Assembly (NCBI GenBank): GCA_016291475.1
Contig: JAEEXJ010000097.1
Location: 1-12,421 of the forward strand
Reading direction: 5' to 3'
From: Lachnospiraceae bacterium
GTDB taxonomy: Bacteria; Bacillota_A; Clostridia; Lachnospirales; Lachnospiraceae
DNA: 12,421 nt
Below the pieces are notes generated by a model. That model saw nothing but the letters and a program-made list of their open reading frames with translations, was not told the DNA's origin and made no database searches. Position 1 is the stretch's first letter, and each line of letters begins with the position of its first letter. The translations under genes and the position numbers were made by a program. Shown here in pieces: positions 6,929 to 12,421 of the stretch.

Positions 6929-6960
6929 AAAAAAAGACCGCACCCGAAAAAGGCGCGGTC
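6929..6960 (-). terminator. Intrinsic terminator after the HDOD gene
   Basis: On the minus strand GACCGCGCC and GGTGCGGTC form a 9-bp stem (one G-U pair) with a 7-base loop, followed by seven T residues (6935-6929). It lies 15 bp after the HDOD gene stop. The U-tract abuts the ribosome site (6922-6927) of the next gene, so that gene has no room for an ordinary promoter between terminator and start. Confidence 0.92.
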
Positions 6961-6975
6961 CCGTTATTAATCTTT

Positions 6976-8208
6976 TTATTTCTCTTTGCCGTAGAACAGA
7001 TCCCTGAACCAGCTCAGAGAACTTGTATATGCTTCGTATATTGTCGAATCGGAAGCATTTACGAGTATGAGCTGTCTTGATACTTCGGACCAGTTCGCAT
7101 CCGCATAAGCGTTCATGAAATCAAGCACAGGCGCATATTTGCCGGTTCCTTCCAAAAGGGCATTTCCGATGTCCTTGGAAACCTTGACCAGCTCCAGCGC
7201 TTCTTTCATAGGCTTATCAAGCATTGCATCGAGAACCGAGAACAGTCCCATGAGGAAAAGCTCGGAAGAACTTGTATTAAGTCCGAATGAAGGAGCAAGG
7301 AGTTCTGCGAATCTTGCCCTGATAAGCGATACTCTGGTGATCTCGGCGGGCTTGTCGGAGCAAAGCTCTTTGGTGACCGCGGTATTGATCCAGCGCTTTA
7401 ACTCCTTCTGGCCGAGCATAGCTGCCGCATGTCCGACAGTTGATATTCCGGAATTGATCGTCATTCTGTTAACCATGGCAAGGAGCGAGATAACGAGCGC
7501 GGTATCGTGCTCGATGACTGCTGCTGCCTTGTCCAGGTCGAAATCGGGATCGTTTACGATATTAAGAAGCTCGATGTAAGTTGCCTTCATCGGGCTTATG
7601 TCTTCTTTGGCATTTACAACGGGGCGTCTGAAGAATTTACCTTCATAGAGGTCATAGCCTCCGTCCTGTGTAAGAGCATCATAATCTTCCTGGGTGTTAA
7701 CGTTAACCGCAACGAGAGATACGTTGGGATATACTTTCTGGAAATAGATCTTAGCCTTGGTGATATCGATCTTCTTATGGTCGAGAAGAACATAATCAAC
7801 AAGATTAAGAACCGGCTTGTACTCCTCAAACTGCTTAACCTGAAGTTTTCTGACCGCAAGCTTATAACCGGAAGCCTTCAGTTCCTTAAGCCTGTCCACA
7901 TACATGTCGGTGGGAGTAACGCTTGAATCGAACAGGAGAACAAGCTTATCGTGTGAATCGGTAAACTGTTCGTCGATATTCGAGAATATTGAAACATTGG
8001 TGACTTCTACAAAGACATTCTTATCATCGGTAAGAGTCTCAAGCCCCATGCTCTCGACTATATCAATACCGAGGACCGAGCCGGATCCGTCAAGTGAACC
8101 GGTACCCAGGATACTGGGATTCATATAAGAATTATATTTCTGTGCAAAAATGGAATACGCTTTGACCTGTGTCTTGGAATCAAAAAGCGGTATTAATGCT
8201 CCCAACAT
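6976..8208 (-). CDS. HDOD-domain signalling protein with degenerate EAL domain (YuxH-like)
   Basis: The 410-residue protein has the layout of YuxH-type proteins. An EAL-like phosphodiesterase fold (about 3-200) precedes an HDOD domain (about 203-395). The EAL part is recognisable from its edges: the opening IPLFDSKTQVKAYSIF, the mid stretch YVLLDHKKID (139-148) and the closing YDLYEGKFFRRPV (185-197). The catalytic E-A/V-L-xR signature expected near residues 17-22 is absent, as are the usual metal ligands, so it should not hydrolyse cyclic di-GMP. The HDOD part includes LLNIVNDPDFDLDKAAAVIEHD (split here at 214-224 and 225-235) and the helix AAAMLGQKELKRW (261-273). HDOD proteins usually act as regulatory scaffolds in signalling, motility or stress. 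ATG at 8208 has AAAGGAG nine bases upstream. The gene seems to be a single unit with its own promoter and the terminator at 6929-6960. Confidence 0.85.
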   Translation of the reverse strand: MLGALIPLFDSKTQVKAYSIFAQKYNSYMNPSILGTGSLDGSGSVLGIDIVESMGLETLTDDKNVFVEVTNVSIFSNIDEQFTDSHDKLVLLFDSSVTPTDMYVDRLKELKASGYKLAVRKLQVKQFEEYKPVLNLVDYVLLDHKKIDITKAKIYFQKVYPNVSLVAVNVNTQEDYDALTQDGGYDLYEGKFFRRPVVNAKEDISPMKATYIELLNIVNDPDFDLDKAAAVIEHDTALVISLLAMVNRMTINSGISTVGHAAAMLGQKELKRWINTAVTKELCSDKPAEITRVSLIRARFAELLAPSFGLNTSSSELFLMGLFSVLDAMLDKPMKEALELVKVSKDIGNALLEGTGKYAPVLDFMNAYADANWSEVSRQLILVNASDSTIYEAYTSSLSWFRDLFYGKEK

Positions 8209-8262
8209 AGGCTTCTACTCCTTTATAAACACCGTGATTTATGGTGCCACACATACATATAA

Positions 8263-8291
8263 ATTTTACAATAAATGACCCCAAAAAACAA
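8263..8291 (-). promoter_or_regulatory. Possible promoter of the HDOD gene
   Basis: In the 93-bp gap upstream of the HDOD gene, TAAAAT (8263-8268) could be a -10 box, with TTGTTT (8286-8291) 17 bp upstream as a weak -35 box. Transcription would start near 8256, leaving a leader of about 48 bases. The -35 matches the consensus at only three positions. Confidence 0.35.
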
Positions 8292-8301
8292 CAAAATATG
8301 G

Positions 8302-9048
8302 TCAAGTCCACCCGCCGTCCAGGGTGATCACCTGTCCGGTCATGTAAAGAGGGGCTTTGAGGACCAAAGAAACCAGTTTTGCCACCTCTTCGGGGGTTCC
8401 GATACGGTCTGCGGGGATTTCCTTTTTAAGTTCATCCATATCTTCCTCGGAAAAAACGGCGTTCATATCGGTATCCACCACTCCGCATGCTATGGCATTG
8501 ACGGCAATACTGCTGGGTGCCAGCTCCTTGGAAAGCGCCTTGGTAAATGCATTGAGTCCGCCCTTGGAAGCAGAATATGCAGTCTCCAGTGAGGCACCCA
8601 CATTTCCCCATACCGAGGAGATATTGAGGATCCTTCCGGAATGTTTTCTGAGCATGATGGGGATGGCATGTTTGCAGGTATAAAAAGCAGAACTGAGATT
8701 GGTTCCGATAACATCATCCCACTCTTCATCCGCCATATCCTGAAGAAGCCCTATATGTGAAATGCCCGCATTATTTACAAGAACGTCAAGATCGGAGATA
8801 CCTTCAAACAGTTCCCTGACATCCGCGGAAACCTTCATATCAACACGCTCCGCGCATACGCTTATACCGTATTGTTCACTGAGATAAGCGGCAAACGTTT
8901 CCAGCTCACCTATGGAATTCCTGCAGGTAAGTATCAGGTCATAACCGTCGGCCGCAAGCGCCTCCGCTATGGCTCTGCCTATTCCTCTTGAAGCTCCCGT
9001 AATAAGAGCATTGGGTCTTTCGGAATCTACCAAAAATTTTGCAGCCAT
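8302..9048 (-). CDS. ymfI: Short-chain dehydrogenase/reductase, probably EF-P 5-aminopentanone reductase (YmfI)
   Basis: The 248-residue protein is a classical SDR with TGASRGIG (17-24) for cofactor binding, NNAG (92-95), structural Asn117, catalytic Ser145, and Tyr158/Lys162 in YSASK. The closing ITLDGG is typical of FabG relatives. Several stretches fit YmfI better than housekeeping FabG: GRILNISSVWGNVGAS (138-153) and TDMNAVFSEEDMDELKKEIP (193-212) followed by RIGTPEE. YmfI in Bacillus reduces the 5-aminopentanone group on a lysine of elongation factor P to 5-aminopentanol. No efp gene or fatty-acid synthesis genes are adjacent, so context does not settle the choice; FabG-like reductase remains the alternative. 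ATG at 9048 is preceded by a strong GGGAGG. The gene begins 27 bp after the CDF transporter stop, probably in the same transcription unit. Confidence 0.75.
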   Translation of the reverse strand: MAAKFLVDSERPNALITGASRGIGRAIAEALAADGYDLILTCRNSIGELETFAAYLSEQYGISVCAERVDMKVSADVRELFEGISDLDVLVNNAGISHIGLLQDMADEEWDDVIGTNLSSAFYTCKHAIPIMLRKHSGRILNISSVWGNVGASLETAYSASKGGLNAFTKALSKELAPSSIAVNAIACGVVDTDMNAVFSEEDMDELKKEIPADRIGTPEEVAKLVSLVLKAPLYMTGQVITLDGGWT

Positions 9049-9075
9049 ATTTCTCCCTCCCTTAAAGCTTGTATA

Positions 9076-10185
9076 TCACAGATCAGATGCATCTATATCC
9101 AGAACTATTCTGGGTGTAAATCCGGGATAAGCCTTAGCTATGTCTTCCACAATATGATTGTACAATCCTTCCCTGTCCGGAGCGGCAAAATCGATTATGA
9201 TGTCGGCAAGTATCAGCTTATTGTCAAAATCAACCCTGAAGCCGTGCATCTGAAGAACCATATCATGTGAAAAGATAATATCCGACACCTTTCCTCTCAT
9301 CTCCGACACTTCGGGATGAATGTCGTCTCTTGAGTATACTCCCACAGCCTCTATGACCACTCCGTACTTGGCATATATGGTGTGGGTGATCCTTCGAGAA
9401 AGAGTATCTATCTCGTCCGCACTTTTGGATGCATCGATCTCCACATGAATGGAACCCATGTATTTATCGGGACCGTAATTGTGAAGGATCATATCGTAAA
9501 CACCGTACACGCCTTCAAACTCGCATACGGATTCTTTGATCTGTCTTGTAAGTTCGGCATCGGGCCTGTGACCGATGATGTCATCCATTGTATGCATCAG
9601 CATTCCGAAACCTGCTTTGATGATGAAAACACCGATCAAAACACCGACATAACCTTCGATGGAAAGATTTTTGAACATATAGATAAAAGCCGCAACAACC
9701 GTGGCGGATGATACGAACACATCGCCGAGAGCGTCTTTACCCGAATCGATAAGAGAGTCGGAATTTACCTTATTTCCGACGTGTTTGAAATATGTTCCCA
9801 GAAAAACTTTGACCAGGATCGCAGCGATAAGTATTCCGATCTGAATAAAGTCATATGAGATCTCACCGGGATTTATTATCTTTTTGCAGGATTCCACGAA
9901 GGCGGTAACACCTGCATACAAAACCAGGACAGAGATCACGGCAGCACTTATGTACTCGGCTCTGCCGTGTCCCAGGGGATGTTCTTTATCAGGTTTCTTG
10001 CCCGCGTATTTTGCACCGATTATGGTGATAACGCTGCTTAAACCGTCCGTGATATTGTTGACCGCGTCAGTGATTATCGCAACAGATCCGCTGGCAAATC
10101 CTATTACCGCTTTTAAGAAGGCAAGCAACAGATTGGCTGCAATACCGATAATACTTGTTCGTACGATCGTTTTTTCTCTGTCCAT
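9076..10185 (-). CDS. Cation diffusion facilitator (CDF) transporter with extended C-terminus
   Basis: The 369-residue inner-membrane protein exports divalent metal ions in exchange for protons. Six transmembrane helices lie in about residues 10-205, with the CDF landmark HPLGHGRAEY (69-78) after helix 2. The metal site reads TDAVNNITD in helix 2 (D40, N43, D47) and DSGKD in helix 5 (D147, D151). Zinc transporters usually have His in these positions. The N/D pattern is more like the manganese or iron members, though specificity cannot be fixed from sequence. The cytoplasmic part is longer than usual: the normal dimerisation domain (about 208-286) is followed by a second segment of about 80 residues (290-369) that looks like another alpha/beta unit. 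ATG at 10185 has GGAG eight bases upstream. The gene lies 25 bp after thiT, so it is likely expressed under the same TPP riboswitch-controlled transcript. Confidence 0.9.
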   Translation of the reverse strand: MDREKTIVRTSIIGIAANLLLAFLKAVIGFASGSVAIITDAVNNITDGLSSVITIIGAKYAGKKPDKEHPLGHGRAEYISAAVISVLVLYAGVTAFVESCKKIINPGEISYDFIQIGILIAAILVKVFLGTYFKHVGNKVNSDSLIDSGKDALGDVFVSSATVVAAFIYMFKNLSIEGYVGVLIGVFIIKAGFGMLMHTMDDIIGHRPDAELTRQIKESVCEFEGVYGVYDMILHNYGPDKYMGSIHVEIDASKSADEIDTLSRRITHTIYAKYGVVIEAVGVYSRDDIHPEVSEMRGKVSDIIFSHDMVLQMHGFRVDFDNKLILADIIIDFAAPDREGLYNHIVEDIAKAYPGFTPRIVLDIDASDL

Positions 10186-10210
10186 ATTCTTTTCTCCGGA
10201 ATAAGGTTTG

Positions 10211-10894
10211 TTATGCCCTGTCCGCCATATTTCTGACCCCTGCGATTGCTTTCTTAACCGGGGGAAGCATTATCACAATGACCGTCAGGACTGCTTCGGG
10301 GATAAGGTATGCAAAATTGTAGCAAATAGGATAAATAGCTCTCAGTGATGCGGGGAAATTATCCGGCATGTAATCCATCCAATAGATATATCCGCCAATA
10401 ACATGGAATATTCCTCTGGCGATCACCGCGCATATATATCCGATAACAAGGCCGTTCTTTTTACCCTTAAAAAATCCGCTCACACCAAGTGCGGTAAACG
10501 CCAGGATATAATCACAGCATACCTGGAAAAGAGTGAGCATATAAGTACCGCCGTCCTGCATAAGTTCCAGGATACCGAATATAAGTCCTGCCGCGAGACC
10601 GACTCCGGGTCCGTACAGATATCCTACAAAAACAATGAAAAACATGGAAAGAAGTGTAACCGATCCGCCCCAGGGCATCTGAATGATCTTGACATAAGAA
10701 AGAACAAAAGCAAGTGCGATCGATACACCCGCAAAAGTAATTGTGGAAACCGAAAGCTTATGAGTCTGCTTTTCGTCACCTTTTCGGCTCCTCATAAAGC
10801 CTGTCAGAGCAAGCACTGCCAGTGCTATGACTATGAGCGCTGCATAGCCCGCTTTAGTCAGATAATAATATCCGTCTGTGTAATTCCAAAACAT
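10211..10894 (-). CDS. thiT: Energy-coupled thiamine transporter substrate-binding subunit ThiT
   Basis: The 227-residue membrane protein is the S-component that binds thiamine for an ECF-type importer; the shared energizing module is not in the window. Residues 14-32 form an extra N-terminal helix, followed by six core helices (about 48-210). The binding residues described for the Lactococcus protein align with W75 in MPWGGSVTL, D128 in QVCCDYILAF (Glu in Lactococcus), H164 and W172 in FHVIGGYIYW, and Y188 and N193 in IYPICYN. The family signature SIALAFVLSYVKI (58-70) is also present. The start at 10894 lies six bases after AAGGAG, which is the last part of the TPP riboswitch, so thiamine pyrophosphate should shut off translation. 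The CDF gene follows after 25 bp. Confidence 0.95.
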   Translation of the reverse strand: MFWNYTDGYYYLTKAGYAALIVIALAVLALTGFMRSRKGDEKQTHKLSVSTITFAGVSIALAFVLSYVKIIQMPWGGSVTLLSMFFIVFVGYLYGPGVGLAAGLIFGILELMQDGGTYMLTLFQVCCDYILAFTALGVSGFFKGKKNGLVIGYICAVIARGIFHVIGGYIYWMDYMPDNFPASLRAIYPICYNFAYLIPEAVLTVIVIMLPPVKKAIAGVRNMADRA

Positions 10895-10900
10895 TTAAAT

Positions 10901-11003
10901 CTCCTTCCGCCGGCATTACCCGGATCAAGTTCGGATCCTTTAAGGATCCATGGGTTCCGGCCCTTTGACCAATCTCAGCTATAGATAAGCACCCCAATAT
11001 TTG
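10901..11003 (-). ncRNA. TPP riboswitch (thi box) controlling thiT
   Basis: On the minus strand the leader contains the conserved aptamer parts in order: GGGGTGC (from about 10995), GCTGAGA (10973-10979), ACCC (10952-10955), then GAACTTGATC, GGGTAATGCC and GGCG (about 10908-10932). An optional side stem is formed by two GGATCC arms around a 5-base loop (10933-10949). The 3' edge, which should be the AGGGA-like closing strand, reads AAGGAG (10901-10906) and is also the thiT ribosome site. A short P1 helix can form between AAATAT at the 5' edge and AGATTT just after AAGGAG. There is no poly-U terminator between aptamer and start codon, so translational control is expected. Confidence 0.93.
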
Positions 11004-11014
11004 ATTCAATACAT

Positions 11015-11043
11015 ATTATCACATTTTGGCTCTGATGGTTAAA
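11015..11043 (-). promoter_or_regulatory. Extended -10 promoter for thiT and its riboswitch
   Basis: TGTGATAAT (11015-11023) is an extended -10 element, with a weak -35 TTTAAC (11038-11043) 17 bp upstream. The expected start near 11008 falls just before the 5' edge of the TPP aptamer, which supports the call. Confidence 0.5.
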
Positions 11044-11061
11044 TAATTATGCTCTTAAATG

Positions 11062-11754
11062 TTATCTCTTAAGAAGCTCAAGTTCCTCAGAAGTAAGCCT
11101 TCTGTACTCTCCGCCTTCCAGCGACGGATCAAGTGAAAGATCACCCATTTTCAGTCTCTTAAGGTAAGTCACCTTATTGTCTACCGCTTCCAGCATTCTT
11201 TTAACCTGATGGAATCTTCCCTCGTATATGATCAGATGAAGTCCGTCATCTTCCATACAGGCTTTTGCGGGAAGCGTAGGTTTGTCGTCTCCGATATCAA
11301 CTCCCTCTTCAAGTCTTTTCAGATCATCTTCCGTAAGTGAGTGTTCGGGGATAACCAGATATTCCTTGCCAACATGCTTGGAGGGTGAGATCAGATCATG
11401 GAGAAGTGCACCGTCATCGGTAAGAAGAAGCAGGCCCTCCGTATCCTTATCAAGGCGTCCGACGGGCGAAAGATTCTTAACACCTTCTTCTGACAGCAGT
11501 TCCACTACGGTTGTCGATGCGCCCTCTCTGGTTGACGAAACTACTCCGGCAGGTTTATTGAGCATATAGTAATGAAAGCGTTCGTAAGTTATGACATTTC
11601 CGTCATATTTCACTTCATCCTTCTCAGGGTCTATATGCATGCCCGGATCACTTACCTGCGCACCGTTAACCAGGATACGTCCTGCTTTTATGATGCCCTT
11701 GATTTCTTTGCGGGTACCTATTGAATTGTCTGCAAGAAATTTATCTATTCTCAT
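11062..11754 (-). CDS. rsuA: 16S rRNA pseudouridine synthase, RsuA family
   Basis: The protein has an N-terminal S4 RNA-binding domain (1-48, opening MRIDKFLAD) and a pseudouridine synthase domain (about 58-228). The catalytic motif GRLDKDTEGLLLL (99-111) contains the nucleophilic Asp102. KPAGVVSS (67-74) and EGRFHQVKRM (178-187) are further RsuA/RluB/E/F marks, and the 230-residue size fits RsuA, which modifies U516 of 16S rRNA. Related RluB-type enzymes are the alternative. The frame is open up to the stop of the upstream gene, with a possible GTG at 11805 abutting that stop. The start at 11754 is chosen because family members begin with this MR(I/L)DKFLA sequence. No clear ribosome site precedes it, because a REP-like repeat occupies the expected upstream region. 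Translation by coupling from nnrD, or from the GTG with a 17-residue repeat-encoded extension, is possible. Confidence 0.88.
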   Translation of the reverse strand: MRIDKFLADNSIGTRKEIKGIIKAGRILVNGAQVSDPGMHIDPEKDEVKYDGNVITYERFHYYMLNKPAGVVSSTREGASTTVVELLSEEGVKNLSPVGRLDKDTEGLLLLTDDGALLHDLISPSKHVGKEYLVIPEHSLTEDDLKRLEEGVDIGDDKPTLPAKACMEDDGLHLIIYEGRFHQVKRMLEAVDNKVTYLKRLKMGDLSLDPSLEGGEYRRLTSEELELLKR

Positions 11755-11764
11755 AAATCTATTA

Positions 11765-11805
11765 GAGTCAGTGGGGACGGTTCTTTCTGACTCACCCACT
11801 GTCAC
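11765..11805. repeat. REP-like palindromic element between nnrD and rsuA
   Basis: GAGTCAG (11765-11771) and CTGACTC (11787-11793) are perfect 7-bp arms around a 15-base GC-rich core starting TGGGGACGGTTC. A second, mutually exclusive pairing joins CAGTGGG (11769-11775) with CCCACTG (11795-11801). The core GGGGACGGTTCTTT resembles short dispersed repeats that I recall from many Firmicutes and that are linked with REP-associated Y1 transposases. Only one copy is in the window, so repeat status rests on recollection. It occupies nearly the whole space between the nnrD stop and the rsuA start. Confidence 0.55.
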
Positions 11806-12421
11806 TTAATAAATATACTCCGCTATATCCCCTGCCATGAGTGCGTGCTCACACCTGGCCTCTGCCGCTCTGTCCCCGGCAAGTGCGTGTATCCTTACTC
11901 CATATGAAGCCGCAGTATGTGCATCCGGTCCCTGTGCAAGAAGGCCTGTTATGATTCCTGCAAGTACATCTCCGCTTCCCGCAGTACCCATTCCCGAATT
12001 TCCGCAGTCATTGTTTTCGTATATATCTTCACCGGGCGTAATCACATATGTGACCGCCCCCTTAGCAACCACGGTGCAACCCAGATAATCCGAAACTGCC
12101 ATACCAAGGCTTAATCTGTCACCGTCAGTCGGAGCATCCGGAATCAGTTTAAGCACTCTTCTGAGTTCACCTTCGTGAGGGGTAATGATAATGCTTCGCC
12201 CGCTTTCGGTTTGTTTTCTGATATCCTCAGCAAGATATCTTCCCGCATCCGATGAAATGATCGTCAGTGCATCAGCATCAAGTACCAGAGGTTTGTTATC
12301 GGATCCGTTTATAAGTGCATCAAGATTTCCCATGCTCTCTTCGCCGCATCCGATTCCGGGGCCTGCGAGATAAACGTCAGGCCATTTATCAGTGACGTTC
12401 ATCCTGCGTGCGAATTCATCG
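11806..12421 (-). CDS. nnrD: ADP-dependent NAD(P)H-hydrate dehydratase (5' end beyond window)
   Basis: The frame is open to the right edge, so the N-terminus is missing; 204 residues are visible. It is the C-terminal ribokinase-like part of a YjeF-type enzyme, which repairs hydrated NADH and NADPH using ADP or ATP. Visible landmarks in order are AGPGIG near the left of the visible part, PLVLDADAL, ITPHEGEL (the TPHxxE motif), VVAKGAVTYV and NSGMGTAGSGDVLAGII, with the catalytic Asp in GSGD. In many clostridia the gene is fused to the epimerase domain (NnrE), which would lie outside the window; an internal ATG at 12402 is not taken as the start because the preceding codons continue the frame and the family needs more sequence before AGPG. 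The TAA stop abuts a REP-like element and is in the same frame as rsuA. Confidence 0.93.
   Translation of the reverse strand, partial: DEFARRMNVTDKWPDVYLAGPGIGCGEESMGNLDALINGSDNKPLVLDADALTIISSDAGRYLAEDIRKQTESGRSIIITPHEGELRRVLKLIPDAPTDGDRLSLGMAVSDYLGCTVVAKGAVTYVITPGEDIYENNDCGNSGMGTAGSGDVLAGIITGLLAQGPDAHTAASYGVRIHALAGDRAAEARCEHALMAGDIAEYIY

Noticed and set aside
10403..10984. Plus-strand open frame of 193 codons
   Set aside because: It lies antisense to thiT and its riboswitch, has no ribosome site or family resemblance, and is explained as a shadow of the minus-strand gene.
1..12421. CRISPR array, tRNA, rRNA or insertion sequence
   Set aside because: No regularly spaced repeats, no tRNA-like cloverleaf with CCA-proximal motif, no rRNA sequence and no transposase reading frame were found on either strand.

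Overview
The window reads as a chromosomal stretch from a low-to-mid GC Firmicute. A member of the Lachnospiraceae (Butyrivibrio, Pseudobutyrivibrio or a relative) is the best guess. The grounds are strong AGGAGG-type ribosome sites, an ECF sigma/anti-sigma pair of the clostridial kind, a lipoprotein GH5 glucanase, a ThiT transporter behind a TPP riboswitch, and a TPR-DUF4037-DUF4125 protein. This is an inference from protein families, not a database result. All eleven genes I support lie on the minus strand, so transcription runs from the right end to the left. The plus-strand open frames are shadows.

Right end (about 12421-11062): the 3' part of an NAD(P)H-hydrate dehydratase gene (nnrD type, cut by the window edge), then an RsuA-type 16S rRNA pseudouridine synthase. 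A 41-bp REP-like palindromic element sits exactly between the two, and its GC-rich core resembles repeats I recall from other Firmicutes. Next (about 11043-8302) comes a likely thiamine-controlled transcription unit: an extended -10 promoter, a TPP riboswitch whose 3' edge contains the ribosome site, thiT, a cation diffusion facilitator with an acidic metal site, and a short-chain reductase that looks like YmfI, the EF-P 5-aminopentanone reductase.

Middle (about 8291-4567): a degenerate EAL-HDOD protein ends at a strong intrinsic terminator. The U-tract of that terminator runs directly into the ribosome site of a large TPR-DUF4037-DUF4125 protein of unknown function. A 353-bp AT-rich intergenic region (4214-4566) follows. 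It holds a cluster of 9-mers resembling DnaA boxes, two perfect palindromes (one fits the FadR/GntR operator pattern) and no gene.

Left end (4213-1): a tightly packed set consisting of a GH5 endoglucanase-like lipoprotein, an ECF sigma factor, its membrane anti-sigma factor with an extracytoplasmic DUF4367-like domain, a NodB-type polysaccharide deacetylase without a visible signal peptide, and an acidic lipoprotein cut by the left edge. The genes overlap or are spaced by at most about 55 bp, so they are probably co-transcribed. The most economical reading is a cell-surface polysaccharide sensing and processing module. This set and the TPR-DUF4037-DUF4125 protein are the parts most likely to hold undescribed biology.
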